From positions 1 to 64,000 of the forward strand of contig SWDT01000559.1 of the NCBI GenBank assembly GCA_009193035.1: a stretch of DNA of 64,000 nt, read 5' to 3'. This stretch comes from Halicephalobus mephisto. Taxonomy: Eukaryota > Nematoda > Chromadorea > Rhabditida > Panagrolaimidae. Position 1 is the first letter of the stretch; every line of letters begins with the position of its first letter. The notes under the pieces are model-generated. The model was not told the origin of the DNA. It was given only the letters and a program-made list of their open reading frames with translations, and searched no databases. The position numbers were made by a program, and so were the translations under genes. Positions 12,947 through 22,965 of this stretch are shown here, one piece after another.

Positions 12947-14476
12947 ATGTCTGGATTTGACACTCACACAATCATCCAAATATGTCTAGAGATCCCATTC
13001 GGACTCTTCCATATCTCAATGACCGTATTTCTGATCGCTATGAGAATCCAAAAGAAGGACTTTTTCAGTTCTGGATATTTCGTAATTCACATTTTAATAA
13101 ACTTTGCAGATATTGTCAATGTTTTAAATGTAATTTTGAGTTTCTAATTTTCCTAATTTTATTTCTTTTAGAACTTTGTTGGTATAAAACTGACCAAAAT
13201 CCCTGAATTAAGGGATTTTTATGTAGGCAATGTGATTCTAGCCACAGCGGTTTACAATATTGCTGCTTACTCAGCTAATTTCGAAATCTGGGGCCACACA
13301 ATGGTTTCCTTCAACAGGTATACTGTATTGAGAAGAAAAGGCATCAAAAATTTGTGGGAAGGAAAAAATTTGATTTACTTTGTGATTTTACTGTTTTTGC
13401 TCCCCTTGCTTTCTATGGGATTCAGAATACCGTTTCCATCTAATTATGTAGAGAGCTCTAATGGAGGAATCGCTGCTATATACAGTAACAATGAAATTCA
13501 GAAACTAGTGTCATATTCATCTATTATTTTGTTTATTTTTTCATTCATATTCACGACTGTTTTCTCTGTTCTAGCCTGGAGGGAATACAAGGGACTAGTG
13601 AAGACAATGAGCCAGCCTTTGAAGACCACGAAGAAAGAAATGAAATTGCTCATTCAGTCCATCTGCATGAATCTCTGTCTCTTTCTTAGATTAATCCACC
13701 AATTGACTCTTTATTACGCTACCGTAACCAACAATCTAGATATAATTTCTGTTGCTCGAGGATTCCTGAACTACATTGCGGACATTTATTCACTTTCAGG
13801 CTCCGTATTCTTGATCATCATCAGGTAACTTATTTCGTAATCGAACTGTCACGCAATCGTAAGAATCAAGGGACAAATAAATTGGCGCAAGATCAATGAC
13901 AAGCGAGCACCAAGTTATATCGTAATTCACTCGCATCAGTAGAAAGCGGCAAGTAGGGCTCTAAAATTGAGACAGTGTGAATCAGATAACAGGCGACAAT
14001 TGTTGTTATTGCTTATTATCTTTGTTCTATTCTGTTATGTACCGTGGGCTGATTATTGTTCCTTATAAAAATTATCAGATATCTTTTTTTAATTTTCGCC
14101 CTCTCTATTCACACATTAAAATTTAATCAAAAATACGTTGTATTTCATTAAGTTTTACATCTATGATATTCTCTAAGGATCGTTTGCAAAGTAACACTTG
14201 TTTTTGTGTTTGAGAAACAAAAAACCGACTTTCGAATGAATGTGAAATACCTTAAATTCATTGAATGATTATGCAAGGGGAAATATGTTTTTAAAATTGT
14301 TTATAGTAATTACGAAACATTTCAGTGACACAGTAAGAAAAGCGTATCTGGAATTCTATGGATTATCCAAGTATATTTCTTTTGGATCAAAGTCGACAAC
14401 TGGTAATGCACCCATACCATCTGCAGGAAGCAGTGTTCCGAAGTTTCTTAAAAATCTTAAATCTTTTCATCGATAA
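12947..14476 (+). CDS. 7TM chemoreceptor, Srg superfamily (Srv-like), copy A
   Basis: Predicted serpentine chemoreceptor of 328 residues, expected in the plasma membrane or cilia of sensory neurons. Exons are 12947-13129, 13172-13824 and 14326-14476; introns of 42 and 501 bp have GT-AG ends and frame is kept throughout. Seven hydrophobic segments are visible: TM1-2 in exon 1 and TM3-7 in exon 2. TM3 ends SFNRYTVL, the position of the DRY-like motif. The end of TM7 is DIYSLSGSVFLIII, followed by SDTVRKAYLEFYG across the last splice; this tail is typical of the Srg/Srv/Sru/Srx superfamily. I place it nearest Srv by pattern only; the class is less certain than the superfamily. Length fits the family's roughly 330 residues. 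It forms a tandem pair with the gene at 17.8 kb. A possible AATAAA is at 14690. No breaks were seen. Confidence 0.87.
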
Positions 14477-15840
14477 TTCGAAATACAATTTAGTTTTTAC
14501 TTTCGTGATTGAATGGAAAACGTTCTTTAAGAATTAAATTCTTATAAAACTTAAAAATACAGTATGCCGGAAACTATTATGGCTTTTAATCATAACTTGT
14601 TTCAGAGGAGTTCAACTGCTTCCTGAAAATTTTTGAAATTAGATTGACTTTCTTATAAAAAACTATTATGATATGAATGAACCGAGATAAATAAAATATC
14701 CAAACTATTTAATAAATAACAAGGAATTGAGTATTTTAAGTAATAATATTAAAATACACTAATCAAGAGAATATTAATAGTCCAACTACTACTAATAATC
14801 TTTAACCACTCAGTATGATAATTTCTTGAAACACGAGATTTTCGTTCCAAAAAGTTTTTAATTAGTTGTGCTTTGATGAGGTAATTATTTCACATAAAAC
14901 ACAGAACATACGTGCAGAAAATTACAGTTCTCACAGCATCTGATATCAAGTTATTCACAACAGGTTTCGTGATAAAAGTTTATCTCCCATCTACATAACA
15001 CATCGAGGTGCATTTTCGTATACACTTATGATTTCTCTAGATCTATTAATGGAGTCTTTCGTGATCTCTTCAGTTTGTAACCTAGGAATTTTGACACAAA
15101 AATAAAATCCTTTAATATAAAAATTGAGACAACTACGTTGTGCATGACTCACTTCAGAAACCATGTACAAAGATTTTTTTCTCTCAAATATAGTAGACAC
15201 GAACTTAATTAATTATCGTTTCAACTTCATAGTTCTAAAAAATTCCAAAAATCTCCATAAGCTTTCACACGGCTTTGGTGACTCATGAGATTCTGGAAGG
15301 TTGCGTAAATTCTAGAGTTCTAAAAAGTCTACGTGATTCTGTGTAACTCCGAAAAGTTCCTGTAAAATTCTGAAAAGTTCAAGTATTCATGAGATTTTTC
15401 AAACTTTTAGAAATTGTAGTTTCTTGAGAACCACACAACAAAATTTTTTTATAAATATCGTATTTCTTCAAAAATGAGATGTTCGAAAATTTTCACCGAT
15501 ATACTTCACAAAAAAAAAACAGAAAAAATTAATTAATATTTTTAAAATTTGTCTCATTATTGGTTACTGAATTAAATATTAGTAAATTATTAAAGCAAAA
15601 GTTTTAGAAAATCCTTATTTTTTTTATTTTTTTAATCGAAAATTATGTTTAAATTTCTGTTTTTTTTAATTTAAAAAAATTAATTTAATAAAAATAGTTG
15701 TTTAGAGTTCATTGAGGACTTTTTCGAATAAATTATAGATTTACTAATTAAGTACAAAAAAGCGTAACTTTTGACCTAGTAACTGTTCACAGACGCGCAT
15801 ATTTGCTGCCGAGTTGTCCTTTGAATAAGCAACCCTGGTC
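14477..15840. other. 3' flank of chemoreceptor A, no gene seen
   Basis: AT-rich sequence with several GATTCT/TTCTAGA-like phrases around 15230-15420 and homopolymer runs at 15500-15700. It marks the change from mostly unique DNA on the left to repeat-dense DNA on the right. Confidence 0.4.
14690..14695 (+). terminator. Candidate polyadenylation signal
   Basis: AATAAA about 214 nt after the stop codon of chemoreceptor A; the first canonical hexamer downstream. A variant signal could be nearer. Confidence 0.3.
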
Positions 15841-15850
15841 CCGACACGAA

Positions 15851-15889
15851 TGTTGTTGGTGTTGTTGTTGGTGTTGTTGTTGTTGTTTA
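15851..15889 (+). repeat. GTT trinucleotide microsatellite
   Basis: Imperfect (TTG)n with GGTG interruptions, directly after a GGTCCCGACACGAA phrase that recurs throughout the window. Confidence 0.85.
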
Positions 15890-16061
15890 TTGTCTCTTCC
15901 AACAGTTATGTATTTGGTACAAAATCGGGGAATAACGTCTTTATGGTGAGACAAATGTTCGTATTAATTGCTTTCACAAATAAAGTTGACTTTTAGTTGT
16001 TCTTGTTTTTCTATTATCTTATTTATTTGTAATACACTGATTAAAAATAAAGTTTTTCGTC

Positions 16062-16470
16062 TAAGGAATAACAGTAACAAATGCAAATCGTCACTGTTAT
16101 TTTTATTCTTCGTCAAAAATGTTGAATATTCATAAAAAAAGTGACGATGTTACATTTCGCAATTCTTGAGAAACAAAAAATTACACTTTTTTGTGTATTG
16201 GAGTTATTTTGGATAGTGATTTTGACAGCTTCAATGAAGTTTGAATAGTGACTAGGAAGCTCTGATTTAATTTCGAAATAGACACTATCCCAAATCTCTA
16301 CACAAAAAAATTTAACTTTTGGTACAGTAACAAATCGTCATTATTATTTTTATTCTTCGTCAAAAATGTTGAATATTCATAAAAATGTGACGATTGTGTT
16401 TTATTTTTGTTACATTTCGCAATTGTTACTGGACTAAAATTTACGTTTTTTTTGTTTGTAAGTATTACTG
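16062..16470 (+). repeat. Foldback-type dispersed repeat, family F, copy 1
   Basis: Two related units in tandem. Each has a left arm like ACAAAAAAGTAACTTTTGGTC..AGTAACAAA and a right arm like TTGTTAC..GACTAAAATTTAC.TTTTTTTGT, so the ends are roughly inverted. The shared core is CGTCACTGTTATTTTTATT...AATATT...GTGACGAT. The same arms and the spacer phrase ATAGTGACTAGGAAGCTCTG recur at 55.0-56.1 kb and 58.3-58.9 kb. This is compatible with a foldback MITE; no target duplication was confirmed. Confidence 0.6.
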
Positions 16471-16944
16471 TTACCTGTGCTTCGTTTTACCAAAATTAAA
16501 ATTAAAATTAAAATTAAAAATCGAAATTCTAATTTTCCGTGTTAAAACAGAATTTATGTCATATTGTGATTCGAGAAATCCAGATATTCAATTTTACAAA
16601 CTTAAATGAAAAAACACTTTACAGTAAGGAAAATTCATAAGTATGTTTTAACACGAAAAATTAAAATTTCGACCTTCAATTTTGGGTTTCGATTTTGATG
16701 AAACAAAGCACTGGTTTCTGTAACTGTAAGAATCCTGTGCTGGACTTTATCCAAGTTGGTGATCAGAGTTCGACCTCAAAGTTGGTGATCAAAATTCGAA
16801 GTTAAACTTGGAATTCAAAATTAAGAATTTTTTACTAAGATACAATGTCATATTTTGGTTCGGAAAATACAAATTCCAAGTTTTAATTATATAAGTAAAA
16901 CAATTTTTTTAAAACAGAAAAATTCTTGAATATTATCTCCATGA

Positions 16945-17273
16945 AGCTGGTAGTGATATGGAGGTGGCAGGCGCTAAATACCGCTGATCGGAATTCAGGT
17001 TCGAATCGCAGCCGGCCCAAACCCAAGTTCGTAGAGCTACCCCACCCCCTTAGGGGGTTTTAGAGCGGAATGGGGACACAGTCAATGTGGAATATAGGGC
17101 GAGTCCGAGTGCTGCTGGCCTCAGCGGACCCATAAGCCAAAGTTTACCTTAGTGGTCAAGGTGACAAGCCCGTCTTCGCCACATCCAGCAGCTTGCCAGA
17201 ACTTCCGGATACCTGCGGATTTGGAAAGTTCCGTCAAGCTCGATTACTGAGCCCCTTTTATCTTATCTTATCT
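16945..17273 (+). mobile_element. SINE-like retroelement with tRNA-like head, full copy
   Basis: A GC-richer block of about 329 bp inserted in AT-rich DNA. It is flanked by a perfect 14-bp direct repeat TATTATCTCCATGA at 16931-16944 and 17274-17287, the mark of target-primed insertion. The head resembles a tRNA: a GCTGGTA/AGCCGGC end pairing (16946-16952 with 17010-17016, one mismatch), an A-box-like TGGTAGTGATATGG (16948-16961) and a B box GGTTCGAATCG (16998-17008). A unique body follows, and the 3' end is a short tandem tail TTATCTTATCTTATCTTA. No coding capacity. A 5'-truncated reverse copy lies at 52.5 kb. The tail and head suggest mobilisation by a non-LTR retrotransposon. Confidence 0.8.
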
Positions 17274-17523
17274 TATTATCTCCATGAGAAAAACTTAAAT
17301 TTTAAATTTGGATTCCGATCTCCAACGAGATGAAACAAATTGACGATGTTCAAATTTATATTAGTTCAATTCGAAAGTTCGGGATTAACATCTTCGATCA
17401 TAAGCATCTTCAGGTATTTTCGTGTCAAGAATTCCATTTTTTCTGCAAAATTGTACTTTTGATAGTAAATTACGCAACTAATTGTAGTTTTTAAGGACCA
17501 TTGTAATGAAAATAAACTTTGTA

Positions 17524-17765
17524 CAGTGGAGTCTCGATATAACGCACCCAGGCTATAAGGCGCGGTTTCAGTGCATCTCGCTATTAGGCACCTTCAATAT
17601 AAGACACCCTATGCTATAAGATACCCCACGCTATAAGATACCCCACGCTATAAGACACGATTTTAAGGAATTTTAGTAATATTCGACTCTCGATAAAAGG
17701 CACCCCATGCTATAAGACACGATTTGTCCGGTCCTTTGAGGGTGCCTTATATTGAGATTCAACTG
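17524..17765 (+). mobile_element. TIR element (MITE) with TA target duplication
   Basis: The left end CAGTGGAGTCTCGATATAA is matched, with a few mismatches, by the reverse complement of the right end (CAGTTGAATCTCAATATAA). TA flanks both sides (17522-17523, 17766-17767), pointing to the Tc1/mariner/pogo superfamily. The interior is built from short repeats of GCTATAAGA(C/T)AC with CCCCA spacers, which resemble the inner end of the TIR. There is no transposase gene, so this is a non-autonomous element. Confidence 0.8.
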
Positions 17766-17767
17766 TA

Positions 17768-17773
17768 TTTCAG
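17768..17773 (+). promoter_or_regulatory. Probable SL trans-splice acceptor, chemoreceptor B
   Basis: TTTCAG lies 17 nt upstream of the ATG at 17791. It begins immediately after the TA that ends the TIR element, so the 3' part of the outron is transposon DNA. Confidence 0.6.
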
Positions 17774-17790
17774 AACACAATTATTCAAAA

Positions 17791-19383
17791 ATGACTATTT
17801 TCGACAAACATACGATTATTCTAATATGTCTAGAAATCCCATTCGGACTTTTCCATATCTCAATGACCGTATTCCTGATCGCTATGAGAATCCAAAAGAA
17901 AGACTTCTTCACTTCCGGATATTTTGTAATTCAAATCTTAATAAACTTCGCAGACATCATCAATATTTTAAATGTAACTTTTATTTTTAAAATCTTCAAT
18001 TTTTTAATTTAAAAAATTTCTTAAAATTTTTAACTATTTAATTTTTATTTTTAAACTTATTTATTTTAGAATTTAGTGGGTTTAAAATTCGCCAATTTCC
18101 CTGAATTAAGAAAATTCTACCTTGGCAACGGTACTCTGGCTACAGTGCTTTATACAATCTCAGCTTACTTTGTTCATTTCGAAATCTGGGGTCATTCGAT
18201 GATCTCCTTCAACAGGTATACTGTATTGAGAAGAAAAGGCATCAAAAATTTGTGGGAAGGAAAAAATTTGATTTTCTTTGTGATTTTACTCTTCTTGCTC
18301 CCCTTGACTACTATGGGATTCAGAATGCCGTTTCCATCTAATTATGTAGAGAGCTCTAATGGAGGAATCGCTGCTATATACAGTAATAAAGAAATTCAGA
18401 AACTAGTTTCGTATTTTTCTACTTCTTTGTTTATTTTTTCATTCATATTCACAACTGTTTTCTCTGTTCTAGCCTGGAGGGAATATAAAAAATTAATAAA
18501 AATGATGATTCAACCCCCGAAGAAGACGATAAAAGAAATGAGGCTTCTGATTCAGTCTGTCTGCATGAACCTTTGTCTTTTTCTGCGGCTAACTTACCAA
18601 TTGACTGTTTATTACGCTACAGTAACCAACGATCTAGATATGCTTTCTGTTGCTCGAGTATTTCTGAATTACATTGCAGATATGTACTCACTGTCAGGCT
18701 CCGTGTTTTTGATTATCATCAGGTAACTCTATTTCGTAATCGAACACCAAAATTACAATCAAAAATACATCATTTTCTTTTAATTTTTATATTTCAACAT
18801 CCTCAGAAGTTCCTCTACTATTATATATAAGTTTTCATATATGAAAAAATAAAATAAAACATGATTTTAACTAAAATTAGAAAGTTTTTCGAACACCAAA
18901 ATTGCAATCAGAAATACATCATTTTCTTTTAATTTTTATATTTTTAACATCCTCAGAAGTTCTTCTACTATTATATATAAGTTTTCATATATGAAACATT
19001 AAAGAAAACAAGGTTTTATCGAAATTAAAAATAAAAATTCCAAACATCAAAATTCCGATCGAAATTTTTTCTTTTTCGTTGATTTTTATATTTTTCAAAT
19101 TCCGAAAATTTTTTCTCCAATTTTAGGTACATTTTGATCTGAAAATCCGAAAAATAACACGGATTTTTTAAAATTAAAAATATAAAAAATGAAATTCATC
19201 AAATGGGTCTCGAACGGAAAATTCTACTTTTTGTTTTTTTGATTGTTAATTTTAAATCATTTCAGTGATACAGTAAGACGGGCATATATGGAATTTTACG
19301 GACTTTCCTGGGATTTTTTGTCGAATTTAGGAACATCGAACAGATTCCTGCTTTCTACAGTATACGTTCCTTCTAAGACCTAG
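17791..19383 (+). CDS. 7TM chemoreceptor, Srg superfamily (Srv-like), copy B
   Basis: Paralogue of the 12.9 kb gene; 317 predicted residues. Exons are 17791-17973, 18070-18722 and 19266-19383; exons 1 and 2 have exactly the same lengths (183 and 653 nt) and intron phases as copy A. Introns are 96 and 543 bp, GT-AG. Seven membrane segments; TM3 ends SFNRYTVLRRKG, TM7 runs into SDTVRRAYMEFYGL. The middle of exon 2 is nearly identical to copy A at nucleotide level, while exon 3 and the introns differ. The cytoplasmic tail is shorter than in copy A and ends VPSKT. A likely poly(A) signal lies at 19441. The upstream region is a TIR element rather than sequence like that before copy A, so regulation has probably diverged. 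Confidence 0.87.
18741..19120 (+). repeat. Three-copy tandem repeat in last intron of chemoreceptor B
   Basis: Copies begin with GAACACCAAAATT.CAATC near 18742, 18891 and (degenerate, CCAAACATCAAAATTCC) 19038, a period of about 148 bp. Copies 1 and 2 also share CATCCTCAGAAGTTC and TATATAAGTTTTCATATATG. Confidence 0.8.
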
Positions 19384-19440
19384 ATGAATCCTGTGCGAAT
19401 TCATCGATAACTTCCTGAAAAAGGTTGATTTTTATTATTT

Positions 19441-19446
19441 AATAAA
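19441..19446 (+). terminator. Candidate polyadenylation signal
   Basis: AATAAA 58 nt after the stop of chemoreceptor B. Confidence 0.5.
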
Positions 19447-19448
19447 AA

Positions 19449-19880
19449 TTATGATTTAAAAATAAAAATTTAAAATTAGTAAAATTTTATTTTTGAATTT
19501 CCTTCTTAAACCAGGGTCCCGAAACGAAAATTCCAAGACCTTTGGAAAATTTCCAGTTGTTTTCCATTTTCGATATATACCTACTTTGGGGAAATTATAG
19601 TCTGAAAATTAAACTTTTAAAATTAGTAAAATTTTTTTTTGAATTTTTGAATTTCCTTCTTAAACCAGGGTCCCGAAACGAAAATTCCAAGACCTTTGGA
19701 AAAGTTTCATTTATTTTTCATTTTCGATATATACCTACTTTGGAGAAGTTATAGTCTGGAAATTAAACTTTTAAAATTAGTAAAATTTTATTTTTGAATT
19801 CTTTCCCTAAACTAAGGTCCCGAAACGAAAATTCCAAGACCTTTGGAAAATTTCCAGTTGTTTTCCATCTGTTAGATTCT
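19449..19880 (+). repeat. Three-copy tandem repeat between chemoreceptor B and next gene
   Basis: Each copy contains AGGGTCCCGAAACGAAAATT, CCAAGACCTTTGGAAAA and, further on, AAACTTTTAAAATTAGTAAA. Copies start near 19501, 19655 and 19802 (period about 147-154 bp). It carries the GGTCCCGAAACGAAAATT variant of the window-wide motif. Confidence 0.8.
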
Positions 19881-19998
19881 ATCTTTGTCTTGGGCTGTTG
19901 TAAACCTCTTTTTTGTTTTTTTTTCTTTTTCTTTGAGCAAGGATTCCCCGTCCGCACTATTTTATATTTCTTCGTATATCGTACTTTTTAATTTCTGT

Positions 19999-20005
19999 CC
20001 TTCAG
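19999..20005 (+). promoter_or_regulatory. Splice acceptor starting the next gene (SL site likely)
   Basis: CCTTCAG lies 10 nt upstream of ATG 20016. Upstream DNA is tandem repeat, so this is more likely a trans-splice site than a cis acceptor. Confidence 0.45.
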
Positions 20006-20015
20006 GTTGCCATCG

Positions 20016-21420
20016 ATGGACTGGGTGTTGTTCAGCGAGAAGTCTCCGATAGACCTGTCCCGAGGGCCTGAGGGAGTCATCGAGCCCGTTCCTTCGGTCT
20101 GGCGTGGAACCCCTGCCGAAGATCCACTAGGGTTTGTTTTCGATATATCGATTTCCTGGATAAATGTCAAAATGACTGTTATTTCAGACTTTCATCACAG
20201 TCTTATTCGAAGGAACGAAAGCCGCACTATTTGATGGAATGTGATAATCCTGAGTTATTTAACTATTTGGATTGGTATTGGAGAACTAAGGGAACTTTTT
20301 CTGTTCTTAGCCGTCCGTCAACCGAGGTAGGATTTTGTTCAATAACAAGTAACCTGTCTCCGGGGCTTGTTTCGACATTAGGTGTGATTTTTAAAATATT
20401 TTTGAACACTTTAACACGGTCATTAATCCTAAAACAAAGAAAATTTTAAATTATATATGGTTTCGTAATTTTCTAAAGTTACCTAAATATTTTTTTAAAA
20501 GTCGGTTACGAAATAACCATATAAGTTACTTCATTTCTGAAATCTTCCAGAAATTTGAAACTATTTTACAACACTTATTTTTAACTTTTACAATGTATAA
20601 TTGCGAAATCATACAAGTTCACGAAGCTCGCGTAAACCAAAATTCTGACATATTTTGTTAAAAAGTAAAAATTCCCCTTGATGCGATTTCGCAATTTTTA
20701 TTTTCTGCTTTTATAATATACGATTAATTACGAAATAATGATCAAGCAGAATTAAGATCGTTGTAAAAACTAATTTCGAAAGATTTCTATCGAGACAATT
20801 TCGTGATGGATTTAATTTTTCTCAATTTCCGCTTTTAGGTACATTTTCCGGAAAACTACTTTCCCCACACTTCGACACCTACTCAATCTGGACAGACTTA
20901 CGGTCTTTTGCAACAGGGAAGAGACCAGAGACCGAGGACCGACTCCCCGAGACACCAGCAACCCTATCAGAAACATCACAGTTTGCTGTCGAATTACTAC
21001 TCTATGACTACTGCCAGTCCTAGAAGCTCTCGATCTCAAGTTAATATTCGTCATCCGAGGGACCGTGATTTACCTAGGAAATATGAACAGTATCCCTCGA
21101 CTACTGCGGTTATTTCGGACTTGAAAAGACGATATCAAAGGAGTCCGGTGAATACGACTAGTCAACAGAGATCGGAACGTTGGTTCAGTGAACGGAAGTA
21201 CGTGGAACAAGAGGCGTTGTATGGCAAGAGATCAGAAGCCCCGCCTAGTTATTTGATGGATTACGAAATTCGGTATTCTGATTCTGAAATCAGAAACGGA
21301 AATATAAGCTCGATAGAAGAAAAAAATTTAAAATCTTCAAGGTATGGATTTCATGTTGATAGTTGTCAAAATTCCAGAAGCGAGAACATGATTGGGACTC
21401 CGAGACGTCGACATCGGTAA
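20016..21420 (+). CDS. Unrecognised 278-residue basic, probably disordered protein
   Basis: Exons 20016-20131, 20188-20326 and 20839-21420 join in frame through GT-AG introns of 56 and 511-512 bp. The first junction uses AGG/GTTTGT and restores GLSSQSY. The protein starts MDWVLFSEKSPIDL, contains LFNYLDWYWRTKGTFSVL in exon 2, and has a long last exon rich in Arg, Ser, Gln, Tyr and Pro ending in RRRHR. There is no signal peptide, membrane segment or domain I recognise; composition suggests an intrinsically disordered, positively charged protein. It sits 188 bp upstream of a membrane-protein gene on the same strand, so a small operon is possible. An upstream exon cannot be excluded, because the frame stays open back to the acceptor at 20005. 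Confidence 0.65.
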
Positions 21421-21608
21421 TTTTTGGAAAAAGTTGTTTTAATTTTTTGTTGTTTTTGTATTTTATTGAATTTTAATTTCGGGTAATCATTTCCCGAGAT
21501 AAAGGGAAAAAGCTTTGTTGAATCACAATTGCGAAATTTATTTGTGATAATTGTTGATGCAGCTGTTGATGACTTTCCTCACTGTTGGAATATTTTGAGT
21601 CTTTTGAA

Positions 21609-22398
21609 ATGGATCCATCGCCAGATACTCCTGGAACCGTTTTATTTGAGACAAAAATGGCTGTTCTTAATTCTTTTGACCATAATAATCAAAAATATAA
21701 AGTGTTTAAAAAATTTCATATTGTTGTAAGTTTTTAAATTTAAAATTAAAAAAATTAGATTTAAAAATTTTTTTAAAGAAATTTTAAAATTCCTAAATTT
21801 TAATTTTTTTTATTTATTTTAATTTTTTTAAATTTATTTTATTTTTTTTTTAAATTTATTTTTATTTTTTTTTAAAATAATTTTTACTTTTTAGAAAGTA
21901 GCCAGATTTGTGTCAGTATTGTTAATCCTGGGGACGATTGTGAACCTGATTTTTTCACTAACAAGATCTTCAACGATCGTTTTTTATGGATTTATTCTTG
22001 GAGCATTTGCGGCCGGGATCTATGGATCGCTGATTTACGGAGTTTTCAAAGAAAAAAGAGTCATGTTAATTCCGTTTTTGGTTTTTCAAGCAATTTTTTT
22101 GGTTGTTGATGGTCTTATATTGGTTACTGTAATATTAATTACAGCATTTTCGAAAGATTCACTTTTAAAATTAGGATCGGATATTTTGGATCTGTCCATA
22201 GCGGATTCAGAAGACAATATCAAACACGTAAGAGGATTAGCCATCATCCTCATTTTTTTGATCATGGCTTATCTGGGATTACAAGTTTGGTTTTTTTCGA
22301 TCATTTTCAGATTTTCGCAATTTTTAAAAGATCGTGAAACTTCTTTCGGATTCAACATGGAACCTGAATTCAGACTAGACCCACTTTCTATGGATTAA
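21609..22398 (+). CDS. Four-transmembrane protein, family not recognised
   Basis: 206 residues from exons 21609-21725 and 21895-22398 (intron 169 bp, GTAAGT...TTTTTAG, phase 0). A short cytoplasmic-type N-terminus (MDPSPDTPGTVLFETK) is followed by four hydrophobic helices at roughly residues 43-60, 65-85, 92-118 and 145-172. A charged, mostly extracellular loop (DLSIADSEDN) lies between TM3 and TM4, and the C-terminal tail is acidic and proline-containing (EPEFRLDPLSMD). The architecture recalls nematode tetraspan/MARVEL- or LAPTM-like proteins, but no signature (such as the tetraspanin CCG) is present, so I do not assign a family. It lies close behind the basic-protein gene, and converges on the innexin gene with 567 bp between the two stop codons. 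Confidence 0.75.
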
Positions 22399-22419
22399 GC
22401 AGTTCATTTTTTACATATA

Positions 22420-22800
22420 AAAAATAAGAATTTTCACATATAAAAAAGCACTTTTTGGTATACATAAAAAATAAGAATTTTCATATATAAAAAATATGTT
22501 TTTTAATATATAAAAAATAAGAATTTTCATATATATAAAAAAGTACTTTTTTGTATACATAAAAAATAAGAATTTTCATATATAAAAAATATGTTTTTTA
22601 ATATATAAAAAAGTACTTTTTTGTATATAAAAAATAAGAATTTTCACATATAAAAAAGCACTTTTTGGTATACATAAAAAATAACAATTTTCATATATAA
22701 AAAATATGTTTTTTAATATATAAAAAATAACAATTTTCATATATGAAAAATGTGTTTTTTAATATATAAAAAAAAGTACTTTTTTGTATACAAAAAGTAA
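22420..22800 (+). repeat. AT-rich tandem repeat between convergent genes
   Basis: Alternating units ATATAAAAAATAAGAATTTTC and AAAAAGTACTTTTTTGTATA, several imperfect copies of about 40-75 bp. It fills most of the gap between the 3' ends of the membrane-protein and innexin genes. Confidence 0.8.
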
Positions 22801-22906
22801 AAATTTTTATTTTTTTATATGTAAAAAATTTAATCTTTTTGAATAAAAATTCGCTATTTTTGTTAAATAAAAAAATGGATTTTTTTAAATATTAAAAATT
22901 TTATTT

Positions 22907-22912
22907 TTTATT
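22907..22912 (-). terminator. Candidate polyadenylation signal of innexin gene
   Basis: AATAAA on the minus strand, 54 nt past the TGA at 22968-22966. Another overlapping candidate lies at 22900-22905. Confidence 0.4.
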
Positions 22913-22965
22913 AAATTTTTTAAAATTATTTTTTTATAAAAAGTTAAATTTGTACAGTATATTAT

